NCBI RefSeq assembly: GCF_000799715.1
Contig: NZ_JUHG01000017.1
Span: 335,243 to 399,242 of the forward strand
Reading direction: 5' to 3'
DNA length: 64,000 nt
DNA from: Martinezella rhizogenes
Lineage (GTDB): Bacteria > Pseudomonadota > Alphaproteobacteria > Rhizobiales > Rhizobiaceae
The notes under the pieces are model-generated. The model did no database searches and was not told the origin of the DNA. It worked only from the letters and a program-made list of their open reading frames with translations. Position 1 is the first letter of the stretch. Each line of letters opens with the position of its first letter. The translations under genes and the position numbers were made by a program. This document shows positions 23,643 to 32,656 of the stretch, piece by piece.

Positions 23643-24490
23643 TATTTCTCCGTCTCCACAAGACCTTTGACGAACCAGCGCTGCATCAGCACCACGACGA
23701 TGATGGGCGGAATGATCGCCAGGATCGCCGTCACCATCACGAAATTCCACGGCGTCGCCGCATCGGCGAAATCCACCATTTTCCTGAGCCCGATGATGAT
23801 CGTCGACATCTTGGCGTCGTTGGTGACGAGCAGCGGCCACAGATATTGGGTCCAGCCATAGATGAAGAGGATCACGAACAGGGCGGCGATATTGGTCTTC
23901 GATAGCGGCAGCAGGATATCGCGCATGAAGCGGAAGGGGCCGGCATTGTCGATGCGGGCGGCTTCCAGCAATTCGCCGGGAACCGTCAGGAAGAATTGCC
24001 GGAACAGGAAGGTGGCCGTTGCCGATGCCATCAGCGGCAGGGTCAGGCCGGCATAGGTGTCGATCATGCCGAGATCGACGATGACCTTGTAGGTCGGCAG
24101 GATTCGGACTTCCACCGGCAGCATCAGCGTCACGAAGATCATCCAGAAGAACACCATCCGCAGCGGAAAGCGGAAGAAGACGATCGCGAAGGCAGACAGG
24201 AAGGAGATCGCGATCTTGCCGACGGCGATGACGATCGCCACGACAAACGTGTTCCAGAGCATGCGCGGCAGGCTGACGCCGACCACCCGCTCGACGCCAC
24301 CGGAGAGTGCTTCCCCATAGTTCTCGGCGAAATGCCCTCCCGGCAGCAGCGAGATCGGCGGCCTCAGAATCTCGGCCGATGTCATCGTCGAGGCGACGAA
24401 GGTGTAATAGATTGGGAAGGCGACGATGATGATGCCGAGGATCAGCATCAGATGGCCGACGAGATTGGCGACGGGACGTTTTTCGATCAT
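23642..24490 (-). CDS. ugpE: sn-Glycerol-3-phosphate ABC transporter permease
   Basis: A 282-residue permease of the MalG type with six predicted membrane helices and the ATPase-contact loop EAARIDNAGPFRFMRDILLPLSK. TLMLPVEVRILPTYKVI and YGWTQYLWPLLVTND are characteristic of UgpE. It starts nine bases after ugpA. It forms the channel with UgpA for import of glycerol-3-phosphate and glycerophosphodiesters, a source of phosphate. Confidence 0.92.
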   Translation of the reverse strand: MIEKRPVANLVGHLMLILGIIIVAFPIYYTFVASTMTSAEILRPPISLLPGGHFAENYGEALSGGVERVVGVSLPRMLWNTFVVAIVIAVGKIAISFLSAFAIVFFRFPLRMVFFWMIFVTLMLPVEVRILPTYKVIVDLGMIDTYAGLTLPLMASATATFLFRQFFLTVPGELLEAARIDNAGPFRFMRDILLPLSKTNIAALFVILFIYGWTQYLWPLLVTNDAKMSTIIIGLRKMVDFADAATPWNFVMVTAILAIIPPIIVVVLMQRWFVKGLVETEK

Positions 24491-24499
24491 CGGCTCGCC

Positions 24500-25381
24500 T
24501 CACGCATAATGCACGCGCTTCTCGACGAAGCGGAATTGGAAGGCCGTGAGCGCGATGACGATCACCATGAGGATCACGGACTGCGCCGCCGAGGAGCCGA
24601 GGTTGAGATTGACGAAGCCGTCATTATAGACCTTGTAGACGAGGGTCTCCGTCGCCTTTGCCGGTCCGCCGCCGGTGACGGCATGGATGATGCCGAAGGT
24701 GTCGAAGAAGGCGTAGACGGTGTTGACCACCAGCAGGAAGAAGGTCGTTGGCGCCAGCAGCGGAAAGACGATCGTCCAGAAGCGCCGGTTGCCGCGCGCG
24801 CCGTCGATGGAGGCAGCTTCGAGCAGCGATTTGGGGATTGCCTGCAGGCCGGCAACGAAGAACAGGAAATTGTAGCTGATCTGCTTCCAGGCGGCGGCAA
24901 CGATCACCAGCACCATGGCCTGATCGCCGTTCAATAGCGGGTCCCAGGCAAAGCCGTTGCGGCGGAGAATGTAGGCGAGGGTGCCCATCGCTGGATTGAA
25001 CATAAAGAGCCACAGCATGCCGGCGACGGCGGGCGCGACCGCATAGGGCCATATCAGCAGCGTGCGATAGAGGGTCTGCCCGCGCACCACCTTGTCGGCG
25101 GCGGTCGCGAGCGCCAGCGCGACGATCATCGACAGCAGCGCCGTCGATACACTGAAGATCACCGTCACCTGCAGGGAATGCAGATAGGTCTCGTCGGACA
25201 GCACCGCGCGGAAATTGGCGAGCCCCACAAAGCTGCTCTTCAGCCCAAAGGGGTCTTCTCGCTGCATCGACTGGTATAGCGCCTGGCTCGCCGGCCAGAA
25301 AAAGAAGACCACCGTCAGAATGATCTGCGGAGCGACAAGGAGATAGGGAAGGATCTTGTTGGGAAAGACAACGCGCTGCAC
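24500..25381 (-). CDS. ugpA: sn-Glycerol-3-phosphate ABC transporter permease
   Basis: A 293-residue MalF-type permease with six helices, first LPYLLVAPQIILTVVFFFWPA. The contact loop is EAASIDGARGNRRFWTIVFPLL, and FDTFGIIHAVTGGGPAKATETLVYKVY is a near-invariant UgpA stretch. It lies 67 bases downstream of ugpB and nine bases upstream of ugpE. Confidence 0.92.
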   Translation of the reverse strand: MQRVVFPNKILPYLLVAPQIILTVVFFFWPASQALYQSMQREDPFGLKSSFVGLANFRAVLSDETYLHSLQVTVIFSVSTALLSMIVALALATAADKVVRGQTLYRTLLIWPYAVAPAVAGMLWLFMFNPAMGTLAYILRRNGFAWDPLLNGDQAMVLVIVAAAWKQISYNFLFFVAGLQAIPKSLLEAASIDGARGNRRFWTIVFPLLAPTTFFLLVVNTVYAFFDTFGIIHAVTGGGPAKATETLVYKVYNDGFVNLNLGSSAAQSVILMVIVIALTAFQFRFVEKRVHYA

Positions 25382-25448
25382 AGCGATCTCCTAGGGCAGG
25401 GAAATTGCCCGCAGCCATAACAGCTGCGGGCCGGACCGCATCAATGCG

Positions 25449-26759
25449 TCAATTGCCAATGGCCTGCTGGATGGCGGCGTTGCCACGCTGGACGGCCTTG
25501 TCGAGCGCCGTCTTTGCGTCTTCCTTGCCGGCCAGCATTGCCTCGAACTCCTCGTTCATGATGTCGCGCACCTGCGGCAGGTTGACCAGGCGCACGCCCT
25601 TGGAGTTGGCGGTCGGCGCCTTGCCGAGCATCTGCAGGATCGGCGTTTCGCGGCCGGGGTTCTTCTCATAGAAGCCGGACTTCTTCGTCTCCTCATAGGC
25701 CGCCATCGTCACCGGCAGGTAGCCGGAGACCTGGTGCAGTCGTGACTGGATCTTGGTCTGCGAGAGGAAGTGGAAGAATTCGGCGATACCCTTGTATTCC
25801 GTATCACTCTTGCCCCCGAAAACCCAAAGGCTGGCGCCGCCGGGGATGGTATTCTGCGGCCGGCCTTCGCCGTCGTAGTAGGGCAACTGACCGATACCGT
25901 AATTCATGCCGCTCTTGACGATGTCGCCGAGACCGCCGGAGGATTCCGTCAGGATGCCGCATTCTCCGGAGGTGAAGAGCTGCTTGGCTTCCGATGTACG
26001 GCCGCCATAACGGAAGGTGCCGTCCTTGGCGAGATCGGCGATCGCCTGGAAATGCTTTTCGAAGAGCGGCGTGTTGAATTCGAGCTTGACGTCGGTGCCG
26101 CCGAGGCCGTTTTCATTGCTGCCATAGGCGACATTGTTCCAGGCGGCAAAGTTCTCGGTCTGGATCCAGGTGAGCCAGGTGGAGGTGAAGCCACAGGCCG
26201 ATGCACCGCTCGCCTTGATCTTCCTGGCGGCGTCGAACACCTCCGGCCAGGTCTTCGGCGGGCTTTCGGGGTCGAGCCCGGCCTTCTTGAAGGTGTCCTT
26301 GTTATAATAAAGGATCGGCGAGGAGGAGTTGTAGGGGAAGGATAGCATTGTCCCGTCAGGCCTGGAATAGTAGGAGACGATACCGGGCAGATACAGCGAC
26401 TTGTCGAAGGTATAGCCGCCCTTCTTCAACACATCTGCCGCCGGCATGATCGCGCCTTCGGCCCCCATCATCACGCCGCTGCCGGCATCGAAGACCTGGA
26501 GGATTGCCGGAGCCTGCTTGGCGCGGAATGCGGCGATGCCGGCATTCAGCGCTTCCGGATAGGTGCCCTTGAAGACCGGGACGATCTTGTAGTCCTTCTG
26601 GCTCTCGTTGAATTCCTTGGCCAGTTGCTCGACGACCTCGTTATTGGCGCCCGACATGGCGTGCCACCATTGCAGCTCGGTCAGCGCAAATGCGTTCGAT
26701 GTCATGGAAAACGAGACAGTGAGCGCCGCAGCTGAGGCGCAGATAAAACGTATGGACAT
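25449..26759 (-). CDS. ugpB: sn-Glycerol-3-phosphate ABC transporter binding protein
   Basis: A 436-residue periplasmic protein of binding-protein family 1. The ATG at 26759 is preceded by GGGAGGAAAC and starts a signal peptide (MSIRFICASAAALTVSFSMTSNAFA). Typical UgpB features are LQWWHAMSGANNEVVEQLAKEFN at the mature N-terminus, PYNSSSPILYYNKD, TIPGGASLWVF and GYLPVTMAAYE. It is the first gene of ugpBAEC, and a Pho box sits 226 bases upstream of its start, so expression should rise in phosphate starvation. Confidence 0.93.
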   Translation of the reverse strand: MSIRFICASAAALTVSFSMTSNAFALTELQWWHAMSGANNEVVEQLAKEFNESQKDYKIVPVFKGTYPEALNAGIAAFRAKQAPAILQVFDAGSGVMMGAEGAIMPAADVLKKGGYTFDKSLYLPGIVSYYSRPDGTMLSFPYNSSSPILYYNKDTFKKAGLDPESPPKTWPEVFDAARKIKASGASACGFTSTWLTWIQTENFAAWNNVAYGSNENGLGGTDVKLEFNTPLFEKHFQAIADLAKDGTFRYGGRTSEAKQLFTSGECGILTESSGGLGDIVKSGMNYGIGQLPYYDGEGRPQNTIPGGASLWVFGGKSDTEYKGIAEFFHFLSQTKIQSRLHQVSGYLPVTMAAYEETKKSGFYEKNPGRETPILQMLGKAPTANSKGVRLVNLPQVRDIMNEEFEAMLAGKEDAKTALDKAVQRGNAAIQQAIGN

Positions 26760-26984
26760 GTTTCCTCCCAAGTGTCCCAACGGGCGCAGACCGCGCCCGG
26801 CCCTATTTCCAGCGGGGATCCTCCTCGATCCCCATCCGGACATTCCATTCGAAAACCGCTGTTTGCAACGAATTCCCCGCGGCAAGAACGATTGGTCCCT
26901 TCGTCATTTCTTCGTTCTCTTCAGAAAGAGACAACGACGACTGAATCATCCGAACCATCTATTTATGCTGAGAAATGAGAATAT

Positions 26985-27002
26985 ACGACAGTTTTGTGAC
27001 AA
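26985..27002 (-). promoter_or_regulatory. Pho box of the ugp operon
   Basis: The minus strand reads TTGTCAC-AAAA-CTGTCGT: two repeats close to CTGTCAT separated by four bases (11-base period), oriented towards ugpB. Matches the PhoB box consensus and the known Pho-regulon membership of ugp operons. Confidence 0.7.
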
Positions 27003-27035
27003 TGCGGCTTGTAAAGATTCAAGTCTGCCTGAGTC

Positions 27036-27974
27036 TCAGTTGCCGCTGCGAGGGTTTCCTTCGGTCTGGCCCTCAAGGCGGTGCCGGCGTTCTCCCCGAT
27101 TCCAGCTCGCCAGCGGTCGACGCCAAAGCTCCGCGAGAATGATGCCGCTCATGGTCAAGGCTCCGCCGAGGATGAGGCTGGCTGTGAGTTGCTCGGATAG
27201 CAGCGGGATCGCCAGGATGGCGGTGATGACCGGCACGAAGTTGAAGAACAGCGATGCGCGCGCTGGGCCGATATGATTGATCCCACGCATCCAGAGCAAG
27301 GGTGCCGCAACGGAGGCGGCGGCGCCGGCATAGGCGATCAGCGGCAGGCTGGCTGCACTGATGCCCAGCCCGGGGGATAGGAGATAGATCGGCAGCAGCG
27401 AAATGGCGGCGGCGCATGCCTGAAGATAGAGCGATTGCAGCAAGGGCAGGCCGTTCGGCCAGCGCTTGAGAAGAACGGTGTAGAGGGCATAGCAGACGGT
27501 TGCCACCAGCATGATAGCGTCGCCGACATTGGGGCCTTGCGTGAACAGGGTCGTAAGTTGCCCATGCGAGGCGACGACCGCAACGCCCAGGAGCGAAACG
27601 ATCCCACCCGCGATTGCGCCATAGGTCATCCGGTGGCCGAGCAGGATGATCGCCAGAACGAGAGACAGCAGAGGCATCAGCGACTGGATAATGCCGAGAT
27701 GCATGGCCGAGGTGTAGCGAGCCGCGATGTAGGAGAGATAGGGCAGCCCTGCACCACCGAGGAAGCCCAGGATTAGGAGGCGCCAGCCATGAGTGGCGAT
27801 TACTGAGCGGTTCATCCAGACCTGCCGGGCGACGAACGGCGTCAGGATCAGGATTGCCAGGACCCACCGGTAGAAGGCAATTTCCGCCGCCGAGATAACA
27901 CCGGCCGAGGCCTTGGTGACAATGGCGTTGCCACCCCAGATCAATGCCGTGATGAGGAGAAGGATGTAGCTCAT
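27036..27974 (-). CDS. EamA/DMT-family membrane transporter
   Basis: A 312-residue protein with about ten hydrophobic segments arranged as two EamA repeats (about 5-135 and 150-285); ALIWGGNAIVTKAS and the second-repeat end GGALTMSGIILAELW are typical. Such drug/metabolite transporters usually export amino acids or other metabolites. It is divergent from an AraC-type regulator 93 bases away, a common pairing in which the regulator controls the exporter. Substrate unknown. Confidence 0.85.
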   Translation of the reverse strand: MSYILLLITALIWGGNAIVTKASAGVISAAEIAFYRWVLAILILTPFVARQVWMNRSVIATHGWRLLILGFLGGAGLPYLSYIAARYTSAMHLGIIQSLMPLLSLVLAIILLGHRMTYGAIAGGIVSLLGVAVVASHGQLTTLFTQGPNVGDAIMLVATVCYALYTVLLKRWPNGLPLLQSLYLQACAAAISLLPIYLLSPGLGISAASLPLIAYAGAAASVAAPLLWMRGINHIGPARASLFFNFVPVITAILAIPLLSEQLTASLILGGALTMSGIILAELWRRPLASWNRGERRHRLEGQTEGNPRSGN

Positions 27975-28067
27975 CCGCCTTGTCCATTTGGTTCAAGGCC
28001 AGCGTAGATCGCGTCGTCTTCTCGGTATATGCTTTAATTGCGACAAAGGATAATGCGAGACTGACAG

Positions 28068-28841
28068 ATGCCCACCATCGCCGTGCCGCCACCTTTGGAG
28101 GATCTGCCTTCGGACGTTTACTTCCGGGCCGAGGATTTCGGCCCTGATACCTACATGGCGCCGCACGCGCATGTCTTCGGTCAGTTGAGCTTCGTTTCCT
28201 ACGGCTCGATGAACATTGATGTGGAAGGCAAGCGCTTTCTGTCGCCGCCACACTATGCCGTCTGGATCCCGCCGCGCTGGAAACACAGCGCCTATAACGA
28301 GACGGCGACGGCCTATCGCTCGGTCTATATTTCAGCCCATTGCTCCGGGCGGTTTTCCGATCGGCCCTGCGCGCTGGAACTGAGCCCGATCTTGCGGGCG
28401 ATCCTTGTCGATTTTGCCGAACGTGACATCCATGTGCCGGAAATCGGTCGCGACCGGCGGCTAGCCGAGGTCCTGCTCGACCAGATCGAGATCGCGCCGC
28501 CGCACGACGCCTATCTGCCTCATGCCGCATCAGTCGAAATCCAGTCGATCCTGGATGCGCTTCAGGCCGACCCGGCAAGCGACCTGCCGCTCGCATCCTG
28601 GGCGGCGCGGTTCCATATGACGGTCCGCACGCTGGAGCGGCGCTGCCAGCGCGAACTCGGGATTCCGCTCGGGGAATGGCGTCAGCGGATGCGCTTCCTG
28701 CGCGCCGTCGAATGGCTCGACAAGGGCCGTACCCTGCAGGCAATCGCCTTCGATCTCGGCTACAGCACACCTTCGGCCTTCATCGCCATGTTCAAACGCC
28801 TGTCCGGCAAGACCCCAGAGCAATACCGGGTCGGTCGGTAG
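28068..28841 (+). CDS. AraC-family regulator with N-terminal cupin domain
   Basis: A 257-residue regulator. Residues about 25-100 are a cupin-like sensor (APHAHVFGQLSFVSYG, then WIPPRWKHSAYN), and residues 155-255 carry two helix-turn-helix motifs, LASWAARFHMTVRTLERRCQRELG and LQAIAFDLGYSTPSAFIAMFKRLSGKTPEQYR. It is divergent from the EamA transporter gene and probably controls it. This HxHxxxQ-type cupin regulator group often governs small exporters. Confidence 0.87.
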   Translation: MPTIAVPPPLEDLPSDVYFRAEDFGPDTYMAPHAHVFGQLSFVSYGSMNIDVEGKRFLSPPHYAVWIPPRWKHSAYNETATAYRSVYISAHCSGRFSDRPCALELSPILRAILVDFAERDIHVPEIGRDRRLAEVLLDQIEIAPPHDAYLPHAASVEIQSILDALQADPASDLPLASWAARFHMTVRTLERRCQRELGIPLGEWRQRMRFLRAVEWLDKGRTLQAIAFDLGYSTPSAFIAMFKRLSGKTPEQYRVGR

Positions 28842-28860
28842 GCAAAGTTTTCCTTATGCT

Positions 28861-28869
28861 TGGTATAAT
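28861..28869 (+). promoter_or_regulatory. Candidate extended -10 promoter of the GNAT gene
   Basis: TGGTATAAT combines a consensus -10 hexamer with the TGn extension, 83 bases before the GNAT start codon. No good -35 is visible, as is usual for extended -10 promoters. Confidence 0.4.
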
Positions 28870-28952
28870 CGCCAAAAGCTTCATTCATGACCTGCCGTTC
28901 TCCATGATGCGGCGTCGTTAAGGACAACGGCTTGTTGAGACGAGATTGAGCA

Positions 28953-29543
28953 ATGAAAAGCGAGCAGACCCTGGAAGACCGAGACATATCCATTCAGCGG
29001 GCTCAGCCCGTCATTCGCGATGCCGGCGATGGGGATATGGAGGCCATACGCAACATCTATACGCATCATGTTCTCTATGGACTGGCGACGTTCGAGGAGG
29101 TGCCGCCGTCAGTTGACGAGCTTCGTTCGCGACGGGCATCCGTACTCGCCATGGGGCTGCCCTATCTCGTTGCCGAATTGAATGGCGGGATTGTCGGCTA
29201 CAGCTATGCGACCGCCTATCGGCCTCGCCCGGCTTATCGTTTCTCGATCGAGGATTCGGTCTATGTCGCGGATGGTCTCGGCGGCCTAGGTGTCGGCAGC
29301 GCGCTTCTTCAGGAGCTCATCGCCCGCTGCGAAAAGGGGCCATGGCGGCAGATGCTGGCTGTCATTGGCAATAGCGGCAATGCGGGCTCCATCGCGTTGC
29401 ATCGCCGCATGGGGTTCCAGCCCATCGGGACGTTCAAATCCGCTGGCTTCAAGCTCGGCCAGTGGGTCGATACGGTGCTGATGCAACGGGCCTTGGGGGA
29501 GGGCGATAAAACAGTGCCGGAGATCGCTTCCGCCATTCGATAA
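28953..29543 (+). CDS. GNAT acetyltransferase, phosphinothricin/methionine-sulfoximine type
   Basis: A 196-residue acetyl-CoA-dependent N-acetyltransferase. The core begins at about residue 20 (VIRDAGDGDMEAIRNIYTHHV), with TFEEVPPS, the SIEDSVYVADGLGGLGVGSALLQ acetyl-CoA loop (usually RGxGxG, here GLGVGS), and GNSGNAGSIALHRRMGFQPIGTFKSAGFKLGQW at the end. These match the Pat/Bar/MnaT group that acetylates methionine sulfone/sulfoximine or phosphinothricin-like amino acids. About 18 extra residues precede the core. Exact substrate is unknown; the gene stands alone. Confidence 0.85.
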   Translation: MKSEQTLEDRDISIQRAQPVIRDAGDGDMEAIRNIYTHHVLYGLATFEEVPPSVDELRSRRASVLAMGLPYLVAELNGGIVGYSYATAYRPRPAYRFSIEDSVYVADGLGGLGVGSALLQELIARCEKGPWRQMLAVIGNSGNAGSIALHRRMGFQPIGTFKSAGFKLGQWVDTVLMQRALGEGDKTVPEIASAIR

Positions 29544-29636
29544 AAACGGATGGTTGCAGACTACTCTTCCTTAACTAGGTCACTTCACTCGGTGTTGGGG
29601 TTTTCATGGCATAACCGTTTTAAAGAAGAGGGCGCT

Positions 29637-29843
29637 ATGAAAGAGTTTCCAGTTTCATCGAAAATTATTAAATCCGTCGCTTTCCACCCCGAGGACGGAC
29701 GTCTTTATATTCGCTTCAAGAACGGCGAGGAGCGCCTGTTTGCCGGCGTTCCGGAAAAGGCCGCTATCGCCATGGTCAAGGCGGCTTCGCCCGGCCAGCA
29801 TTACATCGAACATATCCGTACGCGTTTCGAGCGCGTCGCCTAA
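29637..29843 (+). CDS. Small KTSC-domain protein
   Basis: A 68-residue protein made almost wholly of a KTSC domain: VSSKIIKSVAFHPEDGRLYIRFKNG then YIEHIRTRF. The ATG at 29637 has AGAAGAGGG upstream; an open frame extending back to 29550 is not coding-like. KTSC domains occur alone or beside nucleic-acid-related domains, and their role is not established. It stands between the GNAT gene and a transporter operon without an obvious partner. Confidence 0.75.
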   Translation: MKEFPVSSKIIKSVAFHPEDGRLYIRFKNGEERLFAGVPEKAAIAMVKAASPGQHYIEHIRTRFERVA

Positions 29844-30099
29844 CACCTGATGCTGGATGGATCTTCCATCTGGCGGATCAAATAATTGCGCGATCGGAGG
29901 CCAGATGGCCTTCGGCGGATAGATGACCGGTGTAAGATTGAAACGGTATTTTTCGAACATCGCGTCAAAAGAACCAGAATACCTTTAGTCCATTAATTTT
30001 ATAGACAATATTCTAAGCACGGGATTGCCGATGCGTCGCAAGTTTGCACGCAGGCAGGGCCGGTCATTTTTGATCGTTTCCAGTATCGGGGCTTAGAAT

Positions 30100-31725
30100 A
30101 TGAGGCGTGCAGTCTTTGGAGTTTCGTTAAGAAGCAGCGTCCGCGCGGTCGTCGCTTTGTCCTTCCTTTCTCTGGCCAGCCCCCATGCCTGGGCGGCGTC
30201 CGAAGGCGCCAAGCCGGTCGATGGCGGTATCCTCAAGGTTGGCTTGGGGACGGACACCGCGATTATCGATCCGTCGATCACCGGCAGCTCGATTACCGCG
30301 GTCATCACCCGCAATATCGTCGACTCGCTCGTCGGCCAGGCCGAGGACAACAGCTTCACGCCCTGGCTGGCCGAGCGCTGGGAGATCAATGGCGACAACA
30401 CGGTCTATACATTTCATCTGCGGCCAGGCGTGACCTTCAGCGATGGCACACCGCTCGATGCGGCGGCGGTGAAGTATAATTTCGATCGCATCCTGGATCC
30501 GAAGACGACCTCGAGCTATGCGAAGTCGTTGCTCGGCCCGATCGACAAGATCGAGGCGCCGAACGCACAGACCGTCGTCGTAAGCTATCGTCAGTCTTTC
30601 GCGCCGCTATTGCAGGGACTTAGCCTGCCTTATCTCGGGATCCAGTCCCCGGCCTATCTACAGAAGGCGGCGAGCACCACCAATACTGTTGTCGGCTCCG
30701 GGGCCTACGTCCTCGATAGTTTCGTGAAGGGCAATGGCAGCAAGCTGACCCGCCGCGCCGACTACAATTGGGGACCCGGCTATGCCACTCATAAGGGGCC
30801 GGCTCATTTCAACGAGATTGATTTCAAATACCTGCCGGAGGCATCGGTTCGTCTCGGCGCTCTGGCAAGCGGGCAAGTCGATGCTATCGACGCAGTCCCG
30901 CCCGCCAATTTCCGCTCCGTACAGAGCAATGGCAAATTGCAGGTCGTGACGAAGGAGAATCCGGGCGTAACCAGTGCCTTTCTCCTGAACATCTCGAAAG
31001 GTCCCTTCCAGGACGTCAAGGTTCGCCAGGCTTTCCAGAGCGCGGTGAATGTCGCATCGGCCGTGAAGGCGGCTTACTTCGGCACGTTGAAGCCTGCTGA
31101 TAGTATCCTCGGGCCTTCGACGCTTTATTACGAACCACGCCTTGGCGGCAAATGGGGCTTCGATCTTGCCAAGGCGAACCGCCTGCTCGATGAAGCCGGC
31201 TGGAAGGAAAAGGATGCGGACGGAATTCGCAAGAAGGACGGCCAGCGCCTGACGCTTCATTACGTCTACGACAGCGCCCAGGTCGGCGATTCTGATATCA
31301 CCCTTGCCCAGGCGGCGCAGTATCAGGTGCGTCAGGCAGGCTTCGATCTTCAGCTCGATCCCGTCGACGCCGGTGGCTATACGGCTCGCACGAATGCCAA
31401 TGATTACGACCTTGTCTCGCTCTACTACGTGCGTGCCGAACCGGACATTCTGCGCACGGTATTTCATTCGGCCTATGCGCCGCCCAATGGTGCGAATTAT
31501 GCTCGCATCAACAGTCTCGACGAAAAGTTGAGCAAGGCGATCGGCGCAAGCGACGCGGAGCGCAAGCGGCTCTATGCCGAGATCCAGACGGAGATCATCG
31601 ACCAAGCCTATGCGGTGCCGCGCTATGTCGCCGCCTACCAGCTTGGCGCCTCCAAGAAGCTTCTCGGCATTAGCTGGGCCACCAACGCCAAACCGAATTT
31701 TTATGATGCCTGGCTCAACCCGTAA
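30100..31725 (+). CDS. Dipeptide-type ABC transporter substrate-binding protein (SBP family 5), third system
   Basis: A 541-residue binding protein with a long signal peptide (about 32 residues, ending SPHAWA). Family-5 features: LAERWEINGDNTVYTFHLRPGVTFSDG, VVGSGAYVLDSFVKGNG, and LAKANRLLDEAGW. It heads a four-gene operon (30100-35222) that has two permeases and a fused ATPase; its last 20 bases overlap the first permease gene. Solute is unknown. Confidence 0.88.
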   Translation: MRRAVFGVSLRSSVRAVVALSFLSLASPHAWAASEGAKPVDGGILKVGLGTDTAIIDPSITGSSITAVITRNIVDSLVGQAEDNSFTPWLAERWEINGDNTVYTFHLRPGVTFSDGTPLDAAAVKYNFDRILDPKTTSSYAKSLLGPIDKIEAPNAQTVVVSYRQSFAPLLQGLSLPYLGIQSPAYLQKAASTTNTVVGSGAYVLDSFVKGNGSKLTRRADYNWGPGYATHKGPAHFNEIDFKYLPEASVRLGALASGQVDAIDAVPPANFRSVQSNGKLQVVTKENPGVTSAFLLNISKGPFQDVKVRQAFQSAVNVASAVKAAYFGTLKPADSILGPSTLYYEPRLGGKWGFDLAKANRLLDEAGWKEKDADGIRKKDGQRLTLHYVYDSAQVGDSDITLAQAAQYQVRQAGFDLQLDPVDAGGYTARTNANDYDLVSLYYVRAEPDILRTVFHSAYAPPNGANYARINSLDEKLSKAIGASDAERKRLYAEIQTEIIDQAYAVPRYVAAYQLGASKKLLGISWATNAKPNFYDAWLNP

Positions 31726-32656
31726 CCTGATCCATGCCGTCGCAAGGCGGCTGGGTGTGATCGTCGCCGTGTTGTGGGGCGCGGCGACGATCGCCTTCAT
31801 CGCTGTCAAGCTCATTCCGGGCGACCCGGTCTCGATCCTCTCCGGCGGCGAGAATATCGTCGATGAGGCCGAGCGGGCGGCTCTGGTCCATCAATATGGG
31901 CTGGATCAGCCGCTGGTGCTGCAATATGCGCGCTATATCGGCAATGCGCTGCTCGGCAATTTCGGTGAGAGCTATCAGTACCGGCAGCCCGTCATCGACG
32001 TCATAGCGGAGGCGGCTGGCCCGACGCTGCAACTGGCGGGCAGCGCCATCGTCGTCGCGCTCAGCCTGGCGATAACCGTTGCCCTGGCGACGGCGGGCCG
32101 CCGACGAGGGCTGGCGGTGACGCTTTCCGGTCTCGAGCTGATCCTGCTGAGCACACCGGTCTACTGGATCGGCATCGTGCTTCTGTCGCTGTTCAGTTTT
32201 CAACTGCAATGGTTCCCGGTGACCGGCAATGACGGGTTTGCCTCTCTCGTGCTGCCGGCGATTGCGCTCAGCCTGCCCTTGACTGCGCTCCTGAGCCAAG
32301 TCTTGCGGGACGGTCTGGAAGAGGCTCTGTCGCAGCCCTTCGCGTTGACGGTGCGTGCTCGCGGTGTCGGCGAAACCCTCCTGCGGTTTCGCCACGGTCT
32401 GCGCCATGCAGCACTCGCCGCTTCCACCTTGACCGGCACCTTGTTTGCCAGCACGCTCGGCGGCTCCATCCTCACCGAAACGGTCTTCGGCCGATCCGGC
32501 ATCGGCCAGATCACGCTCCAGGCGATCAAGACCCGTGACATGCCGCTGGTGCTGGGGCTGGTGATGCTGTCGGCCTGCGTCTTCGTCATCATCAACCTGC
32601 TGGTTGATGCTCTTTACCTGCTGATCGATCCTCGCTTACGGAGAGTGGCACAATGA
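31706..32656 (+). CDS. Dipeptide-type ABC transporter permease (DppB-like), third system
   Basis: A 316-residue permease. I start it at the ATG at 31706 (an ATG lies one codon earlier), which is inside the end of the binding-protein gene; the frame is open further upstream but only in antiphase to that gene. IAFIAVKLIPGDPVSILSGG, LVHQYGLDQPLVLQYARYIG and the contact loop VRARGVGETLLRFRHGLRHA are DppB-like. No clear Shine-Dalgarno sequence precedes it, so reinitiation from the upstream gene is likely. Confidence 0.84.
   Translation: MPGSTRNLIHAVARRLGVIVAVLWGAATIAFIAVKLIPGDPVSILSGGENIVDEAERAALVHQYGLDQPLVLQYARYIGNALLGNFGESYQYRQPVIDVIAEAAGPTLQLAGSAIVVALSLAITVALATAGRRRGLAVTLSGLELILLSTPVYWIGIVLLSLFSFQLQWFPVTGNDGFASLVLPAIALSLPLTALLSQVLRDGLEEALSQPFALTVRARGVGETLLRFRHGLRHAALAASTLTGTLFASTLGGSILTETVFGRSGIGQITLQAIKTRDMPLVLGLVMLSACVFVIINLLVDALYLLIDPRLRRVAQ

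Noticed and set aside
23643..24503. N-terminal extension of the ugpC frame through ugpE
   Set aside because: The extension is out of phase with ugpE and low in coding character; the ATPase begins naturally at MAGITLKDVRKTYGG at 23642.
27073..28770. 565-codon minus-strand frame spanning the EamA and AraC genes
   Set aside because: Shadow frame: it runs antisense to AraC and out of phase with EamA, which both have clear family motifs.
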